From an uncultured Enterocloster sp. (GTDB taxonomy: Bacteria; Bacillota; Clostridia; Lachnospirales; Lachnospiraceae): a DNA stretch of 32,403 bases. A program made the position numbers and the translations under genes. This document shows positions 15,846-23,928 of the stretch, piece after piece (position 1 is the stretch's first letter; each line of letters begins with the position of its first letter). The stretch lies in NCBI GenBank assembly GCA_944383785.1, contig CALWQV010000025.1, positions 1 to 32,403 of the forward strand, given 5' to 3'. The notes under the pieces are model-generated. The model had not been told where the DNA came from. It worked only from the letters and a program-made list of their open reading frames with translations, and did no database searches.

Positions 15846-16670
15846 ATGGCGGAAAAACAGGAATTACTGACAAAACTGGCGGAAATCTCTTTAAAGGGAG
15901 AGCGGGAGATCAAGTCCATCGACCAGTTCTTTAAGACCTATCCGGATCTGGATACCCATGACGGCTATGTGGGACAGAAGATCCGGCTGGGAATGATGGA
16001 AAAGGAAGGATATCGTCTGGTTGGCTTTAAGCTGGGAGGAACCAGCCTGGCGAAGCTGACACAGATCAAAGATTCGCTGACTGCGGGAACATTTGCCCCC
16101 CGCAAGGATCCAAAATGCGGCATGCTGATGGATTACATGCAGCTTCCGGAGTGGGAGCCCTTAAGGATCAGTGAGCTGATTCATCCGAAGATCGAGTCTG
16201 AGCTGGCCTTTGTTCTGAATAAGGAGCTTTACGGGCCAAATGTAACAGCGCCGGATGTGATGATGGCCACGGCCTATGTGACCCCGGCCTTTGAGATTAT
16301 TGACAGCCGCTTCCACGATTTTAAGATGGGCGGCCAGGCGGATGCCCTGATCGATAATGTGTCCTCGGCCCGGTTTAAGCTCGGCAGAGTGAAGAAGGAT
16401 CCCTTTGAAGTGGATCTGGTAGGCATGGGCGTGCGCACCAGCATCAACGGTACCTATACCGGCTTCAGCGCGGCTGGGGCAGTTTTGGGACATCCGGCCC
16501 GGGCGGTGGCGAAGCTGGCGAAGATCATGTACGAGCAGCTGGATCTGGCGATTCCGGCGGGCTCCATTATCCTTACCGGAGCTATCTGCGCGTCCCAGAA
16601 GATTCACGCCGGGGACCGCATTGCGGCGGATTACGATACCTTGGGCTCCATTGATCTGACCGTTGAATGA
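15846..16670 (+). CDS. 4-oxalocrotonate decarboxylase / hydratase family enzyme
   Basis: This 274-residue paralogue of the preceding gene keeps Glu117, Glu119 (HPKIESELAF) and Glu150 (TPAFEIIDSR) as metal ligands. Its FKLGGTSLAK and EIIDSRFHDFKM segments are closer to DmpH/XylI, the 4-oxalocrotonate decarboxylases, than to the hydratases, so it may remove CO2 from a 2-oxo-3-enedioate. The distinction between decarboxylase and hydratase is a family-level guess. AGGAGGT at 15834-15840 overlaps the stop of the first hydratase gene, and its own stop overlaps an ATG of the next, so translation in this operon is tightly coupled. It probably acts together with the upstream hydratase, as DmpE and DmpH do. 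Confidence 0.85.
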   Translation: MAEKQELLTKLAEISLKGEREIKSIDQFFKTYPDLDTHDGYVGQKIRLGMMEKEGYRLVGFKLGGTSLAKLTQIKDSLTAGTFAPRKDPKCGMLMDYMQLPEWEPLRISELIHPKIESELAFVLNKELYGPNVTAPDVMMATAYVTPAFEIIDSRFHDFKMGGQADALIDNVSSARFKLGRVKKDPFEVDLVGMGVRTSINGTYTGFSAAGAVLGHPARAVAKLAKIMYEQLDLAIPAGSIILTGAICASQKIHAGDRIAADYDTLGSIDLTVE

Positions 16671-16696
16671 TAGATAAGGCATATGGGGTGATGCCA

Positions 16697-17629
16697 ATGA
16701 AGATCCTGGCTATTTCAGGGGGGATCAGGGACAGCGACAACGACTCAATCTGCAAAGAAGCCTTGCTGGGAGTCCAGGAGGAGCACGGAGAGATTGAATT
16801 TATCCGTCTGCCCGATCTCCATTTGGAAAATTGCAAAGGGTGCAAAATTTGTTTTAAGGATACGGAGGAACGAGAAGTCTGCGAGATCGATGATGATCTT
16901 TGGTGGCTGAAAGAGAGGATGGAAGCGGCAGACGGGCTTTTATTCTCCATCCCCGCCTCCAGGAGAGGGGCGGGAAGCTTGTTTCACGCTCTCATTGACC
17001 GGCTGGATGTAGGCGAAAAGGGAAGGCTGCCTTACTGGGAGTCGGAATTTGACCAGGATGTTCTGGAAGGACTTCCCGGAGAAACAATCCCAGGAAAGCC
17101 GGCAGCCTTCCTGGGAACCGGCGGCCCGGAGTTTCCGATCCGCCTGCGCTGGGACTGCTCCCTGCTGGCCCAGATTATGAGGTGGAGGGTGATTGAAAAC
17201 CGGGTATTCGTCCGGACCAAATGCTTTGCCCTGGAGACAGAGAAGATGGGTTATGCCCACATGGTGGGGAAAGCCCTGGCCAGGGCGGCCATGGAGCCTG
17301 AACAGGCCGTTTACATCGGGGACAAAGGAGTCTGCCCTCACTGCTATGGGAGAAATTTTTATCTGAACGACTGCGCCCAGAAGGCGGTGTGCTGCACCTG
17401 CGGCATGGAGGGCAGACTTGAGGTAGAGGGCGGAAAGGTTCGTTTTCACTTTGATGAGGACCAGCTGGACCGGGCCTACGATACCAGGGCGGGAATGGCC
17501 TATTACGCCAGAGAGGCAAAGAATTATCAGATGATTGCCTCCAAGATGAAAGACAGCTATAAATACCGGCAGCGCCAGAAATTCTACCAGAATTTTATTG
17601 AAGGGCTGCTGCCTGAAAATTCAAAATAA
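16697..17629 (+). CDS. Flavodoxin-like NAD(P)H-dependent FMN reductase with zinc ribbon
   Basis: The first 190 residues are the flavodoxin-like fold of the NADPH-dependent FMN reductase family: MKILAISGGIRDSDNDSIC at the phosphate loop, CKGCKICF and a PASRRGAGSLFHALIDRL segment. Such proteins use FMN to reduce quinones, iron centres or small unsaturated compounds. Behind it, at about 214-243, CPHC and CCTC form a probable zinc ribbon or redox metal site, followed by a charged helical tail of about 60 residues, a less usual addition. The start at 16697 gives the canonical N-terminus after GGGGTG; an ATG at 16667 overlapping the previous stop (ATGA) would add 10 residues. Its place in the operon suggests a reductive role on the ring or an electron supply for the reductase at 11415. 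I do not know its substrate. Confidence 0.85.
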   Translation: MKILAISGGIRDSDNDSICKEALLGVQEEHGEIEFIRLPDLHLENCKGCKICFKDTEEREVCEIDDDLWWLKERMEAADGLLFSIPASRRGAGSLFHALIDRLDVGEKGRLPYWESEFDQDVLEGLPGETIPGKPAAFLGTGGPEFPIRLRWDCSLLAQIMRWRVIENRVFVRTKCFALETEKMGYAHMVGKALARAAMEPEQAVYIGDKGVCPHCYGRNFYLNDCAQKAVCCTCGMEGRLEVEGGKVRFHFDEDQLDRAYDTRAGMAYYAREAKNYQMIASKMKDSYKYRQRQKFYQNFIEGLLPENSK

Positions 17630-17644
17630 GAAAGGTTGGTTAGT

Positions 17645-18802
17645 ATGGCATTTATTGTAAACTGTTATGATCTGCTGATTAAGAACGGCACGGTGATCGA
17701 CCCGGCAAACGGTATTAACGGCAAGCGGGATATCGGAATCTACGCAAGCAAGATCGCGGATGTGTTTGAACCGGGAACAAAGCCCGGCAAAATCTGCGGC
17801 AGAAAGGTGATCGACGCTACCGGTAAATATGTAGTGCCCGGCCTGGTAGACGGACATGTCCATGTGCTTCCCGGCTTGCGCTTTGAGTATCCTATCGATG
17901 AGATGTGGAAGAGAGGAATCACAGCCTGCCTGGATATGGGAAGCCAGACCTCCGCGTCCTTTAACCGTACCAGAAAGATGATCGATGACGCTCCCTGCGT
18001 GATCAACGCTTGCCTGGGACTTTCCAATATGGCGGAGACTCAGGGCGAGATCCCCAGATATACCATTCTGGACAAAGAGGTAAATAAAGAGAAGATCAAG
18101 GAGCTTTTTGAGATCCACAGCGATGTGCTGGTAGGCATCAAAGTATTCATCGGCCACGGCGATTCTCCCACAGCGGAGCTGACCCACGCGGTTATGAAGA
18201 AGGCCAGAGAGGTCTGCGATTACGTAGGCTGCCGGATGTTTGTCCATGTGGCGAACCCGGATGTTCCGTTCCCGGAGCTGATCCCCTACTTTAACCCCGG
18301 CGACAACTTCACCCACACCTACAACAAGGGCAACATCCTCAATGAGAAGGGGGAGGTTTATCCGGAGGCATGGGAAGCCAAGAAGCGGGGCGTGCTCTTT
18401 GATTCCGCCAGAGGCTCCAGAAACTGGTCCGCAGAGGTGGCCAAGCAGGCATTTGCCCAGGGCTTCTATCCTGACGTGATCACCGATGATTTAACCTGCT
18501 TAAGCAATGATCCCAACACCAGCCGCCTGACTGTACATATGTCCGAGTGCATGGCTATGGGCATGAGCTTAGAGGATGTGCTCATCGCCTCCACCAATGT
18601 TCCCGCCAGCTACATGAAGGGCGTGACCGTAGGCGTTAAGAGAGGTCTGGATGCCAATATTACCATCCTGGATATCAGCGATAACGGACATCAGTTTGTA
18701 GACGCATTTGGCGTTCCCTATGAGGGCAAATACTTTATTGAGCCCAGAACCACCATTATCAAGGGCAAGGTAATGTACAACGAGATCAAGACCGATTATT
18801 GA
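17645..18802 (+). CDS. Amidohydrolase family enzyme (dihydroorotase/enamidase-like)
   Basis: The 385-residue protein has the two-part amidohydrolase layout: a beta-sandwich from both ends (DLLIKNGTVIDPANG; ANITILDI...RTTIIKGKVMYN) and a TIM barrel. Its binuclear metal site is clear: His71 and His73 in DGHVHVLPG, Lys166 in GIKVFIG as the probable carboxylated bridging lysine, His201 in FVHVAN, His224 in FTHTYN and Asp281 in ITDDLT. It fits the deacetylase/EF_0837-like branch that also contains the nicotinate-pathway enamidase, which hydrolyses a cyclic enamide. In this cluster it is the only candidate for opening a lactam, imide or lactone ring without oxygen. AAAGG precedes the ATG at 17645. 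Substrate unproven. Confidence 0.88.
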   Translation: MAFIVNCYDLLIKNGTVIDPANGINGKRDIGIYASKIADVFEPGTKPGKICGRKVIDATGKYVVPGLVDGHVHVLPGLRFEYPIDEMWKRGITACLDMGSQTSASFNRTRKMIDDAPCVINACLGLSNMAETQGEIPRYTILDKEVNKEKIKELFEIHSDVLVGIKVFIGHGDSPTAELTHAVMKKAREVCDYVGCRMFVHVANPDVPFPELIPYFNPGDNFTHTYNKGNILNEKGEVYPEAWEAKKRGVLFDSARGSRNWSAEVAKQAFAQGFYPDVITDDLTCLSNDPNTSRLTVHMSECMAMGMSLEDVLIASTNVPASYMKGVTVGVKRGLDANITILDISDNGHQFVDAFGVPYEGKYFIEPRTTIIKGKVMYNEIKTDY

Positions 18803-18823
18803 TTTTGAAGGAGGTGAAGGTTT

Positions 18824-19210
18824 ATGCCTTTTATTACACTTTATATGCAGCGGGGCTGCAAGGACGAGGATATTGAGAAGTCCATGAAGGAGATTACCGA
18901 GGCCGGAGAGGAAATTCTGGAGAATACCTTAAAGCGCATGATCCGCGTTACCGTTCTGGAAGCGGACCCAGACCGGGTCTATAAGAACGGCGAGAAGGAG
19001 GAAAAGCTGGCTCCTACTGTGGTTTTCCGCATTGGGCCGGGAAGAAGTGCCGAGGCAAAGGACCGCTTTATGAAGCGGATTTCGGAGATCCTTCAGAGAA
19101 ACTTAGGCTGCGAGGCCGACCAGGTTCGGGCCTATGTGATGGACAATGAGGACGGCCACCATTTCTGCATCGGCGGCAAGCATAAGGACTTTGGAAAGAA
19201 GGTGAAATAA
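18824..19210 (+). CDS. Fused tautomerase-superfamily protein
   Basis: At 128 residues it is twice the length of 4-oxalocrotonate tautomerase. After removal of Met1 the catalytic proline would be at the N-terminus (MPFITLYMQRG). The first half (about 2-60) and the second half (VVFRIGPGRSAEAKDRFMKRI onward) each show the beta-alpha-beta pattern, and the second, with GRSAEAK and a C-terminal AYVMD strand, lacks the proline. Such fused forms are known in the superfamily, including cis-CaaD-like enzymes. It should isomerise or hydrate an unsaturated 2-oxo acid. GAAGGAGGTGAAGG gives strong translation. One base separates it from the second tautomerase gene, suggesting the two may assemble together. 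Confidence 0.85.
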   Translation: MPFITLYMQRGCKDEDIEKSMKEITEAGEEILENTLKRMIRVTVLEADPDRVYKNGEKEEKLAPTVVFRIGPGRSAEAKDRFMKRISEILQRNLGCEADQVRAYVMDNEDGHHFCIGGKHKDFGKKVK

Positions 19211-19211
19211 T

Positions 19212-19421
19212 ATGCCGGTAATGTGTACCGTACAGCTTCCCAAGGGGAAGAAGCAGGAAAAGATTGAGAAGACTCTGGTGGATATCTCCAATATCCTGAT
19301 GGAGAATTTTGACATGCAGCCCAACCAGGTTCGGGTTACCATCGATGAGCTGCCCAAGGGCAGATACAGCGCGGGCGGCGTGATGGCATATGAGATGCCG
19401 GAGTTTAACGAGGAAGAATAA
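19212..19421 (+). CDS. 4-oxalocrotonate tautomerase family protein
   Basis: This 69-residue subunit is the size of 4-oxalocrotonate tautomerase. The catalytic proline follows the initiator Met (MPVMCTVQLPKGKKQEK), and the conserved end reads PNQVRVTIDELPKGRYSAGGV. Members of the family interconvert 2-hydroxymuconate and 2-oxo-3-hexenedioate-type enols and ketones in meta-cleavage pathways. It begins one base behind the stop of the fused paralogue, with AAGGTGA inside that gene as ribosome site. A hetero-oligomer of the short and the fused form, as in trans-3-chloroacrylate dehalogenase subunit pairs, is possible but not shown. Confidence 0.9.
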   Translation: MPVMCTVQLPKGKKQEKIEKTLVDISNILMENFDMQPNQVRVTIDELPKGRYSAGGVMAYEMPEFNEEE

Positions 19422-19438
19422 CGGAGCCGTATTAATTT

Positions 19439-19480
19439 AGGCGTTCCAATGGCCCTGCTTCAGCAGCCGGAGGGGCGCCT
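19439..19480 (+). promoter_or_regulatory. Hairpin in the tautomerase-aldolase gap
   Basis: AGGCGTTCC (19439-19447) pairs, with two G-T wobbles, with GGGGCGCCT (19472-19480), and CTGC-TTCA-GCAG forms an inner stem. It is followed by TTAAAAAAA rather than a T tract, so a complete terminator is unlikely; an RNA processing or stability element within the operon fits better. Confidence 0.4.
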
Positions 19481-19520
19481 TTAAAAAAACGTACCGATGA
19501 AAGAAGGAACGAGATAAACG

Positions 19521-20285
19521 ATGAGAAATAATCTGGTAAAAGAGAAATTAAAGAAGGGCAAGTGTGCCTTTGGCGTTTTCGCAAATGGCATCAGCCCGGA
19601 GATGATGGAGATTATGGCGCTGGCAGGATTTGATTTTATCTGTATTGACAGCGAGCACGCTTCCTCCGATCCTCAGACAAACCGGCTGCTTTTGATGGCG
19701 GCGGAGGCCAGAGGGGCGGATGTGTTTATCCGGGTGCCCAATAAGATTTCCTCCAGCATCCTGCAGAATCTGGATGTGGGGGCCAAGGGACTTTTGGTTC
19801 CCCAGGTCAATTCCCGCAAAGAGGCGGAGCAGGTGGTATACGATGGGAAATATTTCCCTGAGGGAATGCGGGGCGTGGCGACGCCAAGGGCTTCGGATTA
19901 CGGCATGAGCATGCCCATCAAAGATTATATGAAGTGGGCGAATGAGAACCTTTTGATCGCGGTACAGTGCGAGAATGTAAAATGCCTGGATGAGCTGGAC
20001 GAGATCGCGGCGGTGGATGGAGTGGATGTAATATTTATCGGCCCCTTTGATCTTTCTCAGTCCATGGGTATTCCCGGACAGGTTTACGATGAAAAGATCG
20101 AGCATGTGATGGAGCTGGTACTGGCGGCTACCAAAAAGCATGGGAAATACGCGGGCATCTATACCGGCTCCATCGAGATGGCAAAGAAATACCGCGATAT
20201 GGGATTCCAGTATATTATTGTGGGATCGGACATCAAACATTTCAGTACCGAGTGTAAGCGGGTTGTACAGGAATTGAAGGGCTGA
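19521..20285 (+). CDS. HpcH/HpaI-type aldolase
   Basis: A 254-residue class II pyruvate aldolase of the HpcH/HpaI family. All expected residues are present: His46 in DSEHASS (base), Arg71 in FIRVPN, the metal ligands Glu151 (QCEN) and Asp177 (IGPFDLSQSMG), and the FPEGMRGVATPRASDYG segment. HpaI splits 4-hydroxy-2-oxoheptanedioate to pyruvate and succinate semialdehyde; relatives cleave other 4-hydroxy-2-oxo acids or 2-keto-3-deoxy sugars acids. Next to the two hydratases and tautomerases the meta-cleavage role is the likelier. The ribosome site (AAGGAA) is 12 bases away and rather weak. It is followed 20 bases later by the iron alcohol dehydrogenase, which could reduce the aldehyde product. 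Confidence 0.9.
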   Translation: MRNNLVKEKLKKGKCAFGVFANGISPEMMEIMALAGFDFICIDSEHASSDPQTNRLLLMAAEARGADVFIRVPNKISSSILQNLDVGAKGLLVPQVNSRKEAEQVVYDGKYFPEGMRGVATPRASDYGMSMPIKDYMKWANENLLIAVQCENVKCLDELDEIAAVDGVDVIFIGPFDLSQSMGIPGQVYDEKIEHVMELVLAATKKHGKYAGIYTGSIEMAKKYRDMGFQYIIVGSDIKHFSTECKRVVQELKG

Positions 20286-20305
20286 AGGAAGAAGGGAGCG
20301 TCATC

Positions 20306-21460
20306 ATGAAATCATTTACATTTTCCATACCTCAAAATATCGTTATGGGGGAGGGAGCCTTAAAACAACTTCCGCAGATCGCGGCTAAAATCGGCGGAAA
20401 GAAGGCATATATTGTTTCGGATCCGGTCTTAAAGCAGATGGGAACGGTGGACGCCTGCGTCGGATATTTGAAGGAAGCGGGACTTGAATCCGATGAATTT
20501 ACGGAGACGGAGGGGAACCCTTCGGTGGAGACGGTGGAGAAGGCGACAGAAGGGTTTAAGGCCTCTGGAGCTGACTTTTTGGTGGCCCTTGGCGGAGGCT
20601 CCGCTATGGATGTGGCCAAGGCTGTAGGCGTTGTGGCCACCTACGGCGGCAGCATCACGGAGTACGAGGGAGCCCAGAAGGTCCCGGGGGATATCGTTCC
20701 TCAGATTGCCATCCCAACTACCGCAGGGACAGGGTCGGAGGTAACGGCATTTTCCGTGATCACTGACCACAGCCGGAATTACAAGCTGACGGTATTCAGC
20801 TATAAGCTGCTGCCGGCTTATGTGATTCTGGATTCGGAGCTTTTGGCTACGGTGCCTGCTTCTGTGGCCGCTGCCTGCGGTATGGACGCCTTTATCCACG
20901 CCATGGAGTCTTATATTTCCGTGGATGCATCGCCCTTTACGGAGGCTATGTCGGAGAAGGCGATGGAGCTGATCGGGGCCAATATCCGCCGCTTTGTAGC
21001 CAATCGCAAAGATACGGAAGCGGCCAGCGCCATGATTACCGGATCCATGCTGGCGGGCATCGCATTTTCCTGGGCCCGCCTGGGGGATGTACACGCCATG
21101 AGCCATCCGGTCAGCGCCTACTACAATGTGCCCCACGGGGTAGCCAATTCTATCCTGCTGCCGGTGGTGACAGAGTTTAACAAGCTGACGGATACAGGCA
21201 AATATTTGAAGATTTATAACTATATCGCGCCGGTAAAGGCCCACGCCCATACATTTGATCCGGAGATGCTGGTGGAGGCGATCCGAAAATTAAACGCAGA
21301 GCTTGGAATTCCGGCTACGTTAAGCGCCTTCAATCCCGCTATTACGGACGAGCATTTTGAGGCCATGGCTGAGGATGCCATGAAGAGCGGAAATATCGCG
21401 GCCAATCCGCGGACCACCACCATAAAAGATGTGATCGCCCTTTACAAAAAGGCGCTGTAG
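20306..21460 (+). CDS. Iron-containing alcohol dehydrogenase
   Basis: The 384-residue protein is a standard group III alcohol dehydrogenase. The NAD(P) loop GGGSAMDVAKA lies at 96-106 and PTTAGTGSEVT at 137-147. The iron ligands are Asp194, His198 (GMDAFIHAMES), His263 and His277 (HAMSHPVSAYYNVPHG). Relatives act on lactaldehyde, butyraldehyde, 1,3-propanediol or succinate semialdehyde. As the gene behind the HpaI-type aldolase, reduction of the released aldehyde to an alcohol, for example succinate semialdehyde to 4-hydroxybutyrate, would re-oxidise NADH in a fermenting cell. That assignment is inferred. GAAGGGAG precedes the ATG. A GGCGC/GCGCC pairing follows the gene but no T run. Confidence 0.92.
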   Translation: MKSFTFSIPQNIVMGEGALKQLPQIAAKIGGKKAYIVSDPVLKQMGTVDACVGYLKEAGLESDEFTETEGNPSVETVEKATEGFKASGADFLVALGGGSAMDVAKAVGVVATYGGSITEYEGAQKVPGDIVPQIAIPTTAGTGSEVTAFSVITDHSRNYKLTVFSYKLLPAYVILDSELLATVPASVAAACGMDAFIHAMESYISVDASPFTEAMSEKAMELIGANIRRFVANRKDTEAASAMITGSMLAGIAFSWARLGDVHAMSHPVSAYYNVPHGVANSILLPVVTEFNKLTDTGKYLKIYNYIAPVKAHAHTFDPEMLVEAIRKLNAELGIPATLSAFNPAITDEHFEAMAEDAMKSGNIAANPRTTTIKDVIALYKKAL

Positions 21461-21521
21461 GCGCTGTACATGGGGCGCCGGAGCCGCTGTGAAAGGTTTA
21501 TCCTTGAATCCGTTAAATGGC

Positions 21522-21549
21522 TTCACTTTTTGGGGAAATATAGTATAAT
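21522..21549 (+). promoter_or_regulatory. Promoter of the IclR-type regulator gene
   Basis: A full TATAAT (21544-21549) is preceded, 16 bases away, by TTCACT (21522-21527), a weak -35. The shared motif of the catabolic promoters is not present here. Confidence 0.5.
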
Positions 21550-21578
21550 AGTAAAATCGAATGGAGAACAGAGTATTT

Positions 21579-22442
21579 ATGATGCCATTGCAAATTAACA
21601 TGGGGATTAGAAGTGAAGAAAGGATTGAGCGGGTTATGGAAGTAAACCGGGAGCTGGTTTCGACCAATACATCTTTAGATAAAGCGTTTAAGATTCTGGA
21701 GTATCTGGCAAAGCGGGGGACGCCTCAAAGCGTCCCCCAGATCAGCCGGACATTAAAATTAAATAAAACCACCACATACAGCCTTTTGCGGACGATGGAG
21801 GTTCACAACTATATCGTAAAGCATCTGGATGGAAAGTACAGTCTGACCAGCAAGATGTACGAGCTGGGCTATCTGTACTGCTCCTGCAATCCGGTGAGCC
21901 ATATTTTTGAGCTGTGCGTGGTGCCTACCTTAAGCAAGTATCCGGCCTGCAATATCAGCCTGGGTACCTTTGGAAGCTACTTCAGCGGCGTGTACTTAAG
22001 CGTCCAGGGGAAAAACAGCACCTATATATCCGCCGGCTCCGCATTTCCCCTCCATGCTACGGCAGTGGGAAAGATACTGCTGGCCTTTTCCAATGAGGAG
22101 TATATGGAGGAATTTCTCAAGAACGCGAAACTGACCCGCTTTACCGATAAGACCACCAGCGAGCGGGCCGGGCTGGAGCGGCAGCTGGTGCGGATCCGGG
22201 AGCAGGGCTACTGCTATCTGGAGGGGGAGCTGTACTCAGATTTCTATTGTATTGCGGTCCCCGTCTTCGGGGCGGATAAAAAGATAGCCGCTTCCGTCAG
22301 CGCCAGAAGCTCCCAGGAGTTTGTGGAAAGCAATTTCGACAAGCTGCGGGAGGATATGCTGGATCTGGGACGGCGGATTTCCTACTCCTTGGGATACCCC
22401 GCCGATGCGACGTACCCCATCAGCGGGTGGGAGTATAAGTGA
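21579..22442 (+). CDS. IclR-family transcriptional regulator
   Basis: The 287-residue protein has an N-terminal winged helix (DKAFKILEYLAKRGT, VPQISRTLKLNKTTTYSLLRTM) and an IclR effector domain with the typical FPLHATAVGKILLAF motif and EGELYSDFYCIAVPVF near the ligand pocket. IclR proteins bind small carboxylic or aromatic acids and often regulate catabolic operons. It stands directly behind the catabolic cluster, on the same strand, with its own promoter, and is the best candidate for binding the twin motifs at 11294 and 13565. The start at 21579 is used because GGAGA at 21563 is near and the transcript should begin near 21556; an ATG at 21561 would be almost leaderless, and 21636 is also possible. 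Confidence 0.88.
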   Translation: MMPLQINMGIRSEERIERVMEVNRELVSTNTSLDKAFKILEYLAKRGTPQSVPQISRTLKLNKTTTYSLLRTMEVHNYIVKHLDGKYSLTSKMYELGYLYCSCNPVSHIFELCVVPTLSKYPACNISLGTFGSYFSGVYLSVQGKNSTYISAGSAFPLHATAVGKILLAFSNEEYMEEFLKNAKLTRFTDKTTSERAGLERQLVRIREQGYCYLEGELYSDFYCIAVPVFGADKKIAASVSARSSQEFVESNFDKLREDMLDLGRRISYSLGYPADATYPISGWEYK

Positions 22443-22446
22443 GAAA

Positions 22447-22884
22447 TTAGCTGCCGGATTTCCCGGCTTCCCCTGCGATATACATATCGGGCGAAAGTTC
22501 GCGGCAGGCTGTAATATGCCGTTTAATCGCTTCAAAACTGGAAGCGCTTAATACATGCTCCATGCGGCAAGCATCCTCTACTGCCGTCTTTTCATCTACT
22601 CCCAGATAGACCAGCCAGCTGGAAAGCATGGTATGGCGCTCATACATGGTTTCCGCGATGGCGCGTCCGGATTCCGTCAAGGTAATGTAGCCGCTGTCGT
22701 CTACTTTGATATAGCCGTTCTGGCGAAGGTTCTTCATGGCGACGCTGACGCTGGGTTTGGAAAATTCCAGCTCGTTGGCGATGTCGATGGAGCGCACATG
22801 AGGCTTGGTCTGTCCAAGCATCAAGATTGTCTCAAGATAATTTTCTGCTGATTCCTGAATTTTCAAATTTTTTCTCTCCCTCAA
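22447..22884 (-). CDS. DtxR/MntR-family metal-dependent repressor
   Basis: The 145-residue protein has the DtxR-type winged helix (SAENYLETILML, SIDIANELEFSKPSVSVAMKNL) and the dimerisation/metal domain with ERHTMLSSWLVYLGV and Cys106-Arg-Met-Glu109-His110, the usual ligand cluster for Fe or Mn. There is no C-terminal SH3 domain, as in MntR and many short clostridial members. It is encoded alone, with its own promoter; the only visible candidate target is the inverted repeat before the FeoB-associated peptide gene at 25285. It probably controls iron uptake, though manganese cannot be excluded. Its 3' end nearly meets that of the IclR gene. Confidence 0.9.
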   Translation of the reverse strand: MRERKNLKIQESAENYLETILMLGQTKPHVRSIDIANELEFSKPSVSVAMKNLRQNGYIKVDDSGYITLTESGRAIAETMYERHTMLSSWLVYLGVDEKTAVEDACRMEHVLSASSFEAIKRHITACRELSPDMYIAGEAGKSGS

Positions 22885-22908
22885 ACCGTTTTTGCTTTGC
22901 TATTACAG

Positions 22909-22937
22909 AGTGTAGCATATTTCGGGGGAAAGTTCAA
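22909..22937 (-). promoter_or_regulatory. Promoter of the DtxR-family gene
   Basis: On the minus strand TTGAAC (22932-22937) is followed after 17 bases by TACACT (22909-22914), close to consensus. Confidence 0.6.
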
Positions 22938-23053
22938 ATGGTACGATTTTTCTGATATGAAATTTCTTCATACCTCTCCCTGAATTATCTGACTTTTACT
23001 TGTGCAGCTGTTCTGTGTTATCCTCCAACCAGAAAGAGGATGGGAGGTAATCT

Positions 23054-23910
23054 ATGGAACAGTTAAGGCAATTAGGCTCTTTTATTGCGGATTTAAAGTT
23101 TTCCGATGTTCCGGAGAATGTACGCCAGGCAGCCCTTCTTCATGTGCTGGACACGGTAGGTGCTGCCGTTGGAGGCGCGGGAGAGGCACAGGCCGGAAGG
23201 ATTCGGGAGAAATGGCTTGCGATGAATCCGGCGGGTCAAATTTCCGTATGGGGGAGCGGACAGAAGACAGCCGCAGGACCGGCGGCCTTTTTGAACGCCA
23301 TGGCCGGGCACACCCTGGAGATGGACGACGTGCATACCAGAAGTAAGACCCACATCGGAACAGTGGTGGTTCCGGCAGCCTGGGCGGCTGCGGAGTACGG
23401 GAAAAAGAGCGGGCCGGCACATATCTTGACTGCTGATGACGGCGGAATTTTAAAGATGATGAGCGATCAGCCAAGGCCGGAACTGGTTGCGGCGAGCTTG
23501 GGAAGCGTCTGGGAAACTCTGTATGTGGACAATAAGCCCTATCCTTCCTGCCGCAGCACACACTGCGCTATTGACGGCGCACTGGCCCTCAGGGAAGAGG
23601 GGCAGATTCCGGTGGAGGAAATTGAACAGGTAGAGGTGGAGACATACCAGGTTGGCTATAAACAGTGCGGATTCAGCGACAGCAGCCTGCACCCACAAAA
23701 ACCGGTTCAGGCAAAATTTTCAACCCCCTTTACGGTGGCCTGCGCTCTGCTGTTCGGCGAGTTTACCTTAAGACAGAGAAACAGGTATATGAAAAGGCAT
23801 TGTCTTTAATGGAAGGGGCTGACCGGAAGGGGTTAAGCAGGGAAGAGACGGCCGGCAGGGCAAAAGAAATATTAAGGATACCGGATTTGCCGCAGCTGCC
23901 GGAGATTTAA
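23054..23910 (+). pseudogene. MmgE/PrpD family protein, internally deleted and frameshifted
   Basis: The N-terminal 120 residues follow the MmgE/PrpD family (2-methylcitrate dehydratase and related lyases or isomerases), with GHTLEMDDVH and a PAAWAAAEYGKKSG helix. The text then jumps to AHILTADDGGILKMMSDQ, the KPYPSCRSTH motif and HPQKPVQAKFSTPF, which in intact proteins lie roughly 110-120 residues further on; the in-frame join is near 23414. At about 23755 a second break follows LFGEF: the frame runs into RQRNRYMKRHCL and stops at 23809, while another frame up to 23910 (YEKALSLMEG...) looks like the lost C-terminus. The family is normally about 450 residues; only about 250 remain. It should be inactive. 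Confidence 0.8.
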
Positions 23911-23928
23911 AGAGAGGGGGAGTGAAAG

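Noticed and set aside
17621..18316. Reverse-strand frame of 231 codons inside the amidohydrolase gene
   Set aside because: Shadow of a highly conserved plus-strand enzyme; no promoter, ribosome site or family match.
21440..21490. GGCGC-rich repeat behind the iron alcohol dehydrogenase gene as terminator
   Set aside because: Short imperfect stem without a following T run; not supported as a terminator.
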